From positions 1 to 19,841 of the forward strand of contig URJQ01000051.1 in assembly GCA_900548195.1 (NCBI GenBank): a stretch of DNA of 19,841 bases, read 5' to 3'. Position 1 is the first letter of the stretch, and each line of letters starts with the position of its first letter. This document shows positions 7,006-13,911 of this stretch, in pieces. Both the position numbers and the translations under genes were made by a program. This stretch comes from an uncultured Prevotella sp. GTDB lineage: Bacteria; Bacteroidota; Bacteroidia; Bacteroidales; Bacteroidaceae. The notes under the pieces are model-generated. The model made no database searches, was not told where the DNA came from, and saw nothing but the letters and a program-made list of their open reading frames with translations.

Positions 7006-9264
7006 ATGGAAAACAATACTTTGACACCCAAGCAGGAAATGACTAAGGAGGATATTCTCTTCCAGCAGTTGATTGATGGCTATTTAGCAAGCAATCACAG
7101 GAAGAAAGTAGATATCATCCAGAAGGCATACAACTTCTCAAAAAGGGCACTTGAAGGCGTTAACCGACCTTCAGGAGAGCCTTACATCATTCATCCTGTG
7201 TCTGTAGCACTCATTGCTTCGCAGGAGATGGGACTCGGTTCCACATCCATCTGCGCTTCTCTTCTCCATGATGTCATAGAGAATACTGACTATACAGTCG
7301 AGGATATAGAGAATGTGTTTGGCAGTAAGATAGCCCAGATTGTCGATGGTCTGACCAAGATTTCCGGTGGTATCTTCGGAGATAAAGCATCGGAACAGGC
7401 GGAGAATTTCAAGAAACTTCTCCTTACTATGAGTGATGATATACGCGTCATACTCATAAAGATATGCGACAGATTGGACAATATGCGCACTCTCGACAAT
7501 CTGCCGGAGAATAAGAGATACAAGGTGGCAGGAGAAACATTATATCTTTATGCACCTCTTGCCAATAGATTGGGACTGAATAAGATAAAGACCGAACTCG
7601 AAGACCTCGCTTTCAAGTATGAACATCCTGATTCCTATGCCAATATAGTTCGAAAATTGGCACATACTCAGGAACAGCGTGATGAGCTCTTCGAGAAATT
7701 TACATCGCCTATACGTCAAGCTCTTGATGCTATGGGATGTAAGTATATCATCAAAATGCGCGTGAAAAGCCCTTATTCCATTTGGAACAAGATGCGAAAT
7801 AAGCACGTGTCATTCGATGAAATATATGATATCCTTGCCGTAAGAATCATCTTTACCTCTCCTTCTATCGAAGAAGAGGTAAATGAGTGTTTCCGTATCT
7901 ATGTGGCTATCACAAAGCTTTACAAGTCGCATCCTGACCGTTTGCGTGACTGGCTCAGCCATCCTAAGGCTAATGGCTATCAAGCTCTCCATGTGACTCT
8001 TATGAGTAATCAGGGCAGATGGATAGAGGTGCAGATTCGTTCCGACCGTATGGATAAGATTGCAGAGCAGGGATTTGCCGCCCATTGGAAATATAAGGAG
8101 GGCAATGGCGAAGCCAATAATGAGGGAGAACTCAATGACTGGCTCTGCACTATCAAGGAAATTCTTGATGATCCGCAGCCAGATGCTATGGATTTCCTCG
8201 ATGCTATCAAGCTCAATCTCTTTGCTCAGGAGATATTTGTCTTCACACCAAAGGGAGAAATAGTCACGCTTCCTTCCGGAGCTACTGCGCTCGACTTCGC
8301 TTTCCATATCCATACTTTCCTCGGTTCGCATTGCATCGGTGCAAAAGTGAACCATAAACTCGTGCCTCTCAGTCACGTATTGAAGGGTGGAGACCAGGTG
8401 GAGATTATCACAAGTAACTCCCAGCACGTCCAGCCAGAATGGACTTCGTTTGTCACTACGGCAAAAGCACGCAGTAAGATACAGGCTCAGTTGCGCCGTG
8501 CTGACCGTGATATACAGCAGAAAGGACTGCAAATGCTCCGCGAATGGCTTCAGCAGAACGACCTCAATGTCACTACTTCCATCGTTAAGACCCTCTGTGA
8601 GGCACATGGAATTGAGCGTCAGGAGCATTTATATCTTGATGTCGGCAATGGCAATATCACGCTTGGAGAGAAGGATCTCAATCTTATTCTCGGATTGCAG
8701 AAGAAGTCTAATGGCAAATCCAGTTGGCGTCGCTTTGTGCCTTTCCTCAAAAAGAAGAAGCAGGAAGAGGATGTGCATGAGTTTGTCACTGTGACAGAAG
8801 GCTTCGATAAGGACCGTGCCTGCGTGATAAGCGAGGATAATATCAATAAGTACATCATGTCGCACGACTGTTGTCACCCTATTCCAGGTGATGACGTGCT
8901 CGGATATATTGACTCAAACGACCATATCGAGATACATCAGCGCTCTTGTCAGGTGGCTAATAAGTTGAGAAACGCATACGCCCACCGCATTCTGAGCGTG
9001 AAATGGAATATGTGTGCAGACGAGATGCTATTTGATGCCACTGTGACAATTAAGGGAATAGACCGCAAGGGCTTGATGAAGGATGTCGCAATGGTTATCT
9101 CTGACCAGCTCGATGTCAACATTCATCGCCTTGAAATATCATCAAATGATGGTATCTTTGAGGGAAGAATTGAACTGAGAGTGCATGATCGTGATGAGCT
9201 CAACGATATTATCGACGTGCTAAAGCAAGTTCCAGATTTGCAAAGTGTAGCGAGAGCATATTGA
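7006..9264 (+). CDS. rel: bifunctional (p)ppGpp synthetase/hydrolase, RelA/SpoT family
   Basis: This 752-residue long RSH enzyme makes and degrades (p)ppGpp, the starvation alarmone. The N-terminal HD hydrolase domain is intact: IIHPVSVA, then LLHDVIENTDYT with H88-D89, and KICDRLDNMRTL. The synthetase domain includes AVRIIF and R312-L-R314-D315 followed by PKANGYQALH and EVQIRS. The basic RxRD at the position that separates bifunctional RxKD enzymes from acidic ExDD monofunctional RelA argues for a bifunctional Rel/SpoT. A TGS domain lies at about 410-470 (VFTPKGEIVTLPSGATALDF), a CC/ZFD-like part contains HDCCHPIPGDD, and a C-terminal ACT domain is at about 675-750. Length and order match the family. 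It follows mltD by 57 bases and ends the rightward block; a stem-loop lies four bases after its stop codon. Confidence 0.95.
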   Translation: MENNTLTPKQEMTKEDILFQQLIDGYLASNHRKKVDIIQKAYNFSKRALEGVNRPSGEPYIIHPVSVALIASQEMGLGSTSICASLLHDVIENTDYTVEDIENVFGSKIAQIVDGLTKISGGIFGDKASEQAENFKKLLLTMSDDIRVILIKICDRLDNMRTLDNLPENKRYKVAGETLYLYAPLANRLGLNKIKTELEDLAFKYEHPDSYANIVRKLAHTQEQRDELFEKFTSPIRQALDAMGCKYIIKMRVKSPYSIWNKMRNKHVSFDEIYDILAVRIIFTSPSIEEEVNECFRIYVAITKLYKSHPDRLRDWLSHPKANGYQALHVTLMSNQGRWIEVQIRSDRMDKIAEQGFAAHWKYKEGNGEANNEGELNDWLCTIKEILDDPQPDAMDFLDAIKLNLFAQEIFVFTPKGEIVTLPSGATALDFAFHIHTFLGSHCIGAKVNHKLVPLSHVLKGGDQVEIITSNSQHVQPEWTSFVTTAKARSKIQAQLRRADRDIQQKGLQMLREWLQQNDLNVTTSIVKTLCEAHGIERQEHLYLDVGNGNITLGEKDLNLILGLQKKSNGKSSWRRFVPFLKKKKQEEDVHEFVTVTEGFDKDRACVISEDNINKYIMSHDCCHPIPGDDVLGYIDSNDHIEIHQRSCQVANKLRNAYAHRILSVKWNMCADEMLFDATVTIKGIDRKGLMKDVAMVISDQLDVNIHRLEISSNDGIFEGRIELRVHDRDELNDIIDVLKQVPDLQSVARAY

Positions 9265-9267
9265 TTT

Positions 9268-9309
9268 CTTTGTTGCTTGGAGGTAAGCATATTCCTCCAA
9301 GCAATAAAG
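9268..9309 (+). terminator. stem-loop after rel
   Basis: The left arm 9268-9283 (CTTTGTTGCTTGGAGG) pairs with the right arm 9294-9309 over 16 positions with one G-U pair and a 10-base loop. Eleven of these pairs are contiguous Watson-Crick. It begins four bases after the rel stop codon. There is no U-tract on either side, so it may act as a factor-dependent end or an mRNA 3' stabiliser rather than a classical intrinsic terminator. Confidence 0.65.
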
Positions 9310-9314
9310 ATAAA

Positions 9315-9406
9315 CCACCGTGTCCGCCGCGTTCCTGCAGCTATTCCAAAGAATAAGCAATGATTCCCATCGGCGTCAGCCATTCTTCATTCCTCATTCT
9401 TCATTC
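9315..9406 (-). repeat. dispersed intergenic repeat, copy B (inverted relative to copy A)
   Basis: The reverse complement of this stretch matches 396-491. It starts with the GAATGAAGAAT-type run, then GGCTGACGCCG, GGAAT, TTGCTTATTCTT, AACGCGGCGGACAC and GTGG. The first 36 bases of the copy are identical; the middle differs by small insertions and substitutions, and the GGATATCC palindrome present in copy A is degraded here. It fills much of the gap between rel and the pectinesterase gene (9265-9489). A further GGCGGATATT at 9447-9456 may be another fragment. I recognise no promoter for the next gene in the gap. Confidence 0.8.
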
Positions 9407-9489
9407 TCCATTTAGCAAGAAGCCCCTGTGCCCGTCGCGTTATAGGCGGATATTAAAAAGAAAAGAAACAAAGACAAAACTAACTAACA

Positions 9490-10452
9490 ATGAAAAAGCT
9501 AACAATTATAATTATCTCAATCATGTCTGTAATAGGCATGAATGCGCAAGTAAGCGACAATCCCGACACATTAGTAGTAGCAAGAGACGGTACCGGACAG
9601 TTTCGTAATATCGATGAAGCCCTTGAAGTCTGTCGTGCTTTCATGGAGTACCACAAGGTAATCTACGTGAAAAAAGGAGTTTATAAGGAGAAACTCATCC
9701 TTCCATCATGGCTCACAAACGTGGAAATATGCGGTGAAGACCGTGACAACACCATCATAACATACGATGATCACGCCAATATCAAGAGCGACCAGATACA
9801 TTCTAAAAGCCAGAAGATTGGCACATTCCGCACCTATACCCTACGTATTGACGGCTCAGACATCACAATAAAGAATATCACGATAGAGAATAATGCACCA
9901 CGTCTCGGACAAGCAGTGGCGCTACATACCGAAGGTAACAGAATAAAGTTCCTCAATTGCCGTTTTCTTGGTAATCAGGACACTATCTATACCGGACGTG
10001 GAGAGACGAAACTGCTCTTTAAGGATTGCTATATTGAAGGCACTACGGACTTTATCTTCGGTCCTTCCACAGCGTGGTTTGAGAACTGTGACATCTTCTG
10101 CAAGGCCAATTCGTACATCACAGCAGCCTCTACACCGCAGAATGTGCAGTACGGATATGTCTTTAATAACTGCCATATCACTCTTGCACCAGAGGTTACA
10201 AAGATGTGTCTCGGACGTCCATGGCGCTCATTTGCACATACCGTCTTTATGAATTGCGACCTTCCTAAGGGCATTGCTCCTGGAGGATGGAACGATTGGA
10301 AGAAAGATACAAACCTTGTGCGTTATGCTGAGTATAACAATAGAGGCGAAGGAGCCAACACAGACAAGCGCGTGGCATGGGCAAAACAGCTCACCAAGAA
10401 AGATGCAAAGCAACTTACGATAGCCAATGTCCTCGGAACATGGGCTGAATAA
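9490..10452 (+). CDS. secreted pectinesterase (pectin methylesterase, CE8)
   Basis: This 320-residue protein has a signal peptide (residues 1-20, IIIISIMSVIGMNAQ) and one right-handed beta-helix pectinesterase domain. Pectin methylesterases hydrolyse methyl esters of polygalacturonate, releasing methanol and opening the chain to lyases and hydrolases. The CE8 motifs are in order: GVYKEKL (63-69), Q141 in QAVALHTEG, Q163-D164 in GNQDTIY, D187 in GTTDFIFG, and R243/W245 in LGRPW. D164 and D187 match the catalytic Asp pair, with Q141 and Q163 for the oxyanion hole and R243 for substrate binding, so the enzyme should be active. Its likely site is the periplasm or cell surface; no lipobox is visible. 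The upstream gap is a dispersed repeat; a hairpin terminator begins nine bases after the stop. The next gene is a transporter with its own promoter. Confidence 0.92.
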   Translation: MKKLTIIIISIMSVIGMNAQVSDNPDTLVVARDGTGQFRNIDEALEVCRAFMEYHKVIYVKKGVYKEKLILPSWLTNVEICGEDRDNTIITYDDHANIKSDQIHSKSQKIGTFRTYTLRIDGSDITIKNITIENNAPRLGQAVALHTEGNRIKFLNCRFLGNQDTIYTGRGETKLLFKDCYIEGTTDFIFGPSTAWFENCDIFCKANSYITAASTPQNVQYGYVFNNCHITLAPEVTKMCLGRPWRSFAHTVFMNCDLPKGIAPGGWNDWKKDTNLVRYAEYNNRGEGANTDKRVAWAKQLTKKDAKQLTIANVLGTWAE

Positions 10453-10461
10453 AATACTATT

Positions 10462-10499
10462 CCCTGCGAATTTCATAATGCGCAGGGATAATTTTTCAT
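10462..10499 (+). terminator. intrinsic terminator after the pectinesterase gene
   Basis: CCCTGCG (10462-10468) pairs perfectly with CGCAGGG (10481-10487) across a 12-base loop and is followed by ATAATTTTT. It starts nine bases after the stop codon. The loop and the right arm are the first unit of the tandem repeat described next. Confidence 0.65.
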
Positions 10500-10533
10500 A
10501 ATGCACAGGGCGCATTTTTCATAATTTACAGGG
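10471..10533 (+). repeat. three tandem 23-bp units, TTTCATAATGCRCAGGG core
   Basis: Units start at 10471, 10494 and 10517, each 23 bases apart, with core TTTCATAATGCGCAGGG, TTTCATAATGCACAGGG and TTTCATAATTTACAGGG. Each ends in CAGGG, which can pair with the single CCCTG at 10462. The last unit runs into eight T residues (10535-10542). The region therefore offers three alternative terminator hairpins of growing loop size. Confidence 0.75.
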
Positions 10534-10585
10534 ATTTTTTTTGTGGTATAGTGTCCGGATATTATGCATTTTTTTACCGTAATAT

Positions 10586-10617
10586 TTTGGTTGTTAGGGA
10601 AATGTTTAGTAATTTTG
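10586..10617 (+). promoter_or_regulatory. Bacteroidota-type promoter of the BASS transporter gene
   Basis: TTTG at 10586-10589 and TAATTTTG at 10610-10617 are separated by 20 bases, a good match to the -33/-7 consensus. Transcription would start near 10621, leaving about 97 bases of leader before the ATG at 10718. The leader has no riboswitch that I recognise. Confidence 0.75.
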
Positions 10618-10717
10618 CATTTTGAATGTGATGCACTTTTCATCCATTTCATTCGACACAAACGAAACATTATAATAATGGTGATAGTTAATAGGTATCA
10701 TCTAAAGGTAAAAAGAT

Positions 10718-11695
10718 ATGTATAAAGCATTATTAAAAGCCAGCCAATGGTTGGGCACTTACACAAGTTATTTCATCATAGCCATTGCTGTGATAACATT
10801 TTTCGCTCCAGATTTGTTTGCTTGGGTGAAGGGAAACGTTCAGTCTTGCATCTTGGGATTTATCATGCTTACTATGGGACTGACCCTTACAATGCAGGAT
10901 ATGCGCATTCTCGCGTCACGTCCTCTTGATATTCTCATCGGCACCTGTGCACAATTCTCGCTAATGCCACTGATAGCATGGATGCTTACAGTAGGCGTAG
11001 GCTATTTTGGAATAGAGGTTCCTAAACCAATTATTGTGGGAATAATCCTTGTAGGATGCTGTCCGGGCGGTGTGAGCAGTAACATAATGTCTTACCTGTG
11101 TAAGGGAGATGTAGCCTTCTCTGTAGGTATGACCACTGCAAGTACACTCCTTGCGCCAATCGTCACTCCGCTCCTTGTCCTCTTCCTTGCAGGAGAAAAG
11201 GTAGAGGTCGATGCGTGGGGGATGTTCTGTAATATTATGATAGTTACCTTATTGCCAGTCACTGTCGGCTTTTTCTCTAATCTTTTTTGGGGAAAGAACG
11301 AATCATTCAAGAAGGCACAGAGCGTAATGCCGGCTTTTAGTGTCCTCGGACTTGCTTGTATCGTGGGTGGAGTAGTGGCTGCAGTACATGACAAACTGCT
11401 CATGCAAGGCGTGACATTCTTCTTCCTTGTATTTGTAGTAGTACTGTGTCATAACACGTTAGGTTATTTCTTCGGATATACAGTAGGTAGGATTTTCCAC
11501 TTCTCTAAGGCTAAGAATCGCACTGTTTCCATAGAGGTCGGAATGCAGAATGCAGGACTTGCCACAGTGCTTTCATCTACATTCTTTGCCGCTTCATGTC
11601 CTTTAGCGGTGATACCATGCGCTGTAAGCTGTGCTTGGCACTCAATATCAGGAACTATTCTCGCCTCTTGGTTCGCTGCAAGAGACAGAAGATAA
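10718..11695 (+). CDS. bile acid:sodium symporter (BASS) family transporter
   Basis: This 325-residue very hydrophobic protein should form about nine or ten transmembrane helices in the inner membrane. Family blocks include MLTMGLTLTMQDM after the second helix and the GCCPGGVSSNIMSYLCKGDV stretch, which lies in the sodium/substrate core with its broken helices. SVGMTTASTLLAPIVTPLL and a late VEVGMQNAGLATVL follow. BASS proteins use a sodium gradient to import organic anions such as bile acids, pantoate or 2-keto acids; the real substrate cannot be read from the sequence. It lies after the pectinesterase but has its own promoter and a strong terminator, so it is a single-gene unit. Uptake of a pectin breakdown product is a guess from location only. 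Confidence 0.9.
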   Translation: MYKALLKASQWLGTYTSYFIIAIAVITFFAPDLFAWVKGNVQSCILGFIMLTMGLTLTMQDMRILASRPLDILIGTCAQFSLMPLIAWMLTVGVGYFGIEVPKPIIVGIILVGCCPGGVSSNIMSYLCKGDVAFSVGMTTASTLLAPIVTPLLVLFLAGEKVEVDAWGMFCNIMIVTLLPVTVGFFSNLFWGKNESFKKAQSVMPAFSVLGLACIVGGVVAAVHDKLLMQGVTFFFLVFVVVLCHNTLGYFFGYTVGRIFHFSKAKNRTVSIEVGMQNAGLATVLSSTFFAASCPLAVIPCAVSCAWHSISGTILASWFAARDRR

Positions 11696-11706
11696 ATGGA
11701 ATAACC

Positions 11707-11740
11707 AAATGCACATTCCGTAATGGGATGTGCATTTTTT
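11707..11740 (+). terminator. intrinsic terminator after the BASS gene
   Basis: AAATGCACATTCC (11707-11719) pairs with GGGATGTGCATTT (11725-11737) over 13 positions with one G-U pair and a five-base loop. The T-run continues to 11740. It begins 12 bases after the stop codon. Confidence 0.88.
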
Positions 11741-11749
11741 GTTCATTTT

Positions 11750-11781
11750 TTTGGAGTTACCGATATTTTTGACTACCTTTG
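11750..11781 (+). promoter_or_regulatory. Bacteroidota-type promoter of the etfB-etfA-acyl-CoA dehydrogenase operon
   Basis: TTTG at 11750-11753 and TACCTTTG at 11774-11781 are 20 bases apart, close to the consensus. Transcription should start near 11785. The roughly 88-base leader contains TGCGCACACGCA with a partial inverse ATGCGTG (11794-11820), a possible short hairpin. Confidence 0.8.
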
Positions 11782-11873
11782 CATCGCTTTATGTGCGCAC
11801 ACGCAAATGTATATGCGTGAGCATCAATTACTAATGCATATTCAATAACATAATAACTAAACAAAACAATTAA

Positions 11874-12755
11874 ATGAGTTTGAAAATTGTCGTACTTGCA
11901 AAGCAGGTGCCTGACACTCACAATGTAGGTCCTGATGCAATGACCCCAGAGGGTACAATCAATCGTGCCGCTCTTCCAGCCATCTTCAATCCAGATGACT
12001 TGAATGCTCTTGAGCAGGCACTGCGCCTCAAGGAGCAATTCCCAGGTTCTGTTATCTCTGTAGTGACAATGGGTTTGCCTAAGTCTGCTGAGGTTATCCG
12101 TGAGGCTCTCTATCGTGGTGCCGATAAGGGATATGTCGTAACAGACCGCCCTCTCGGTGGCGCTGATACGCTCGCTACAAGTTATACACTCGCACAGGCT
12201 ATCAAGAAAATAGGAGATTTCGACATTATCCTTGGCGGTCGCCAGGCTATTGACGGTGACACCGCACAGGTAGGTCCACAGATTGCTGAGAAACTTGGAC
12301 TGACACAGGTGACTTATGCAGAAGAAATCATCTCTATCGACGAGGCTGCCAAGAAGGTAGTAATCCGTCGTCATATCGATGGAGGCGTAGAGACTGTAGA
12401 GGCACCGCTCCCTCTCGTAGTGACAGTAAACGGCAGTGCAGCACCTTGTCGCCCACGTAATGCAAAGCTTGTGATGAAATACAAGAAAGCAACAGTTCCG
12501 GCAGAGCGTAACCCTGAAGAAGCTGAAGCATGGCAGACTCTTATTGCAAGAAAGCCATTCCTCGACATCACACAGTGGGGTGCTGCTGATATCGACGCTG
12601 ATTCAAAGCAGATTGGTAAGGCTGGATCACCAACAAATGTGAAGGCTGTCAAGAATATCGTATTCAAGGCAAAGGAAAGTCGCACAATGACTGGCTCTGA
12701 TGAGGATATCAACAACCTTATCAAGGAACTTATTAACGAAAAGATTATTGGCTAA
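11874..12755 (+). CDS. etfB: electron transfer flavoprotein, beta subunit
   Basis: This 293-residue protein is EtfB, which with EtfA forms a cytoplasmic flavoprotein that accepts electrons from acyl-CoA dehydrogenases. It opens with KIVVLAKQVPDT, the family start, and has NPDDLNALEQALRLKE and VVTMGLPKSAEVIREALYRG. GGADTLATSYTLAQAI is followed by IILGGRQAIDGDTAQVGPQI, the nucleotide-binding core. The GADTLATS, GRQAIDGDTAQVGP and GKAGSPT motifs resemble the EtfB of electron-bifurcating Etf/butyryl-CoA dehydrogenase systems (for example Acidaminococcus), more than the housekeeping mitochondrial type; that is inference from remembered sequences. It is longer than many EtfB (about 260), with extra residues before the GKAGSPT block. 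It is the first gene of the operon and lies 115 bases before etfA. Confidence 0.94.
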   Translation: MSLKIVVLAKQVPDTHNVGPDAMTPEGTINRAALPAIFNPDDLNALEQALRLKEQFPGSVISVVTMGLPKSAEVIREALYRGADKGYVVTDRPLGGADTLATSYTLAQAIKKIGDFDIILGGRQAIDGDTAQVGPQIAEKLGLTQVTYAEEIISIDEAAKKVVIRRHIDGGVETVEAPLPLVVTVNGSAAPCRPRNAKLVMKYKKATVPAERNPEEAEAWQTLIARKPFLDITQWGAADIDADSKQIGKAGSPTNVKAVKNIVFKAKESRTMTGSDEDINNLIKELINEKIIG

Positions 12756-12792
12756 TATTTGAGGTTGTATGGGTCAAAGGACTATAAATAAG

Positions 12793-12829
12793 CTTCGAAT
12801 GATTAGGCTTTTTCATAATCAAAGCGAAG
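12793..12829 (+). other. intercistronic hairpin between etfB and etfA
   Basis: CTTCG (12793-12797) pairs with CGAAG (12825-12829), and TGATTA (12800-12805) with TAATCA (12816-12821), across a small asymmetric internal loop and a 10-base GGCTTTTTCA loop. The 115-base gap holds no gene and no promoter match. There is no U-tract after the stem, so it is more likely an mRNA processing or stability element than a terminator. Confidence 0.5.
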
Positions 12830-12870
12830 AGATGTAGCTCTTGAAACCTAAAACCTTTAAAACAAAATAT

Positions 12871-13911
12871 ATGAACAACGTATTTGTATATTGCGAAATT
12901 GAGGGCACAAAGGTAAAGGATGTCGCTCTTGAACTCCTGACAAAGGGTCGCAAACTCGCCAATACTCTTGGCGTTCAATTGGAATGTATCATCGCTGGTT
13001 CTGGTCTCGACGGAGTAGAGAATCAGGTAATGAAATATGGTGTTGACAAGGTGCATGTGTTTGATGCTGAGGGATTGTTCCCTTATACCTCAAATCCTCA
13101 TACTGCTCTCGTAGTCAATCTCTTCAAGGAAGAGAAGCCACAGATATGCCTTATGGGCGCTACTGTAATCGGACGTGACCTTGGTCCACGTGTGTCTTCA
13201 GCGCTTTTCAGCGGACTTACAGCTGACTGTACCGAGTTGGAAATAGGTGATTTCGACATGAAGATGAAGAATGATGAGGGCGTACTCGAAAATCGTCATT
13301 TCGAACGTCAGCTCTATCAGATTCGTCCTGCATTCGGTGGTAACATTGTTGCTACAATCGTAAACCCACTTCATCGTCCTCAGATGGCTACAGTGCGTGA
13401 GGGCGTGATGAAGATGGAAGTGCTCGATGAGAACTATAAGGCTGAGGTTATCCGTCATGACGTGGCAAAATATGTTCCTGAGACAGAGTATGTCGTTAAG
13501 GTAATCGACCGTCATGTAGAGGAAGCAAAGCACAATCTCAAGGGCGCAAGCATCGTAGTGGCAGGTGGTTACGGCGTAGGTTCAAAGGAAGGTTTCGACC
13601 AGCTCTTTGAGTTTGCAAAGGAAATCCACGCTGAGGTGGGCGCAAGCCGTGCTGCAGTGGATGCCGGATGGATTGACAATGACCGCCAGATTGGTCAAAC
13701 AGGTATCACAGTGCATCCAAAGGTGTATATCGCTTGCGGTATATCTGGTCAGATTCAGCATATCGCAGGTATGCAGGATGCAGGCATTATCATCTCTATC
13801 AATAGTGATCCGGAGGCCCCAATCAATGCTATTGCTGACTATGTCATCAACGGCACCGTAGAGGAAGTGCTTCCAAAACTCATTAAGTACTACAAGCAGA
13901 ATAATAAATAA
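12871..13911 (+). CDS. etfA: electron transfer flavoprotein, alpha subunit
   Basis: This 346-residue protein is EtfA, partner of EtfB. The N-terminal half has the Etf domain (CLMGATVIGRDLGPRVSSAL, then GLTADCTELEI). The C-terminal half is the FAD-binding domain: IVVAGGYGVGSKEGFDQL near residue 228, GASRAAVDAGWI, GQTGITVHPKVYIACGISG, QIQHIAGMQDAGIIISIN and a closing ADYVINGTVEEVLPKL. The TGITVHP, GISGQIQH and SINSD segments are those that hold the FAD in known EtfA. A TTG at 12841 would add ten residues not found in the family, so the ATG at 12871 is preferred. Its stop codon overlaps the start of the acyl-CoA dehydrogenase gene by one base (TAATG), which indicates translational coupling. Confidence 0.95.
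   Translation: MNNVFVYCEIEGTKVKDVALELLTKGRKLANTLGVQLECIIAGSGLDGVENQVMKYGVDKVHVFDAEGLFPYTSNPHTALVVNLFKEEKPQICLMGATVIGRDLGPRVSSALFSGLTADCTELEIGDFDMKMKNDEGVLENRHFERQLYQIRPAFGGNIVATIVNPLHRPQMATVREGVMKMEVLDENYKAEVIRHDVAKYVPETEYVVKVIDRHVEEAKHNLKGASIVVAGGYGVGSKEGFDQLFEFAKEIHAEVGASRAAVDAGWIDNDRQIGQTGITVHPKVYIACGISGQIQHIAGMQDAGIIISINSDPEAPINAIADYVINGTVEEVLPKLIKYYKQNNK

Noticed and set aside
7810..8628. Open frame of 272 codons on the minus strand inside rel
   Set aside because: It is antisense to conserved synthetase and TGS domains, and its translation has no family features or plausible start context.
11757..12374. Open frame of 205 codons on the minus strand over the etf promoter and etfB
   Set aside because: It runs through the etf promoter and antisense to the conserved EtfB core without any domain signal.
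12841..12870. TTG start for etfA
   Set aside because: It adds ten lysine-rich residues absent from the family, and a normal ATG follows at 12871.
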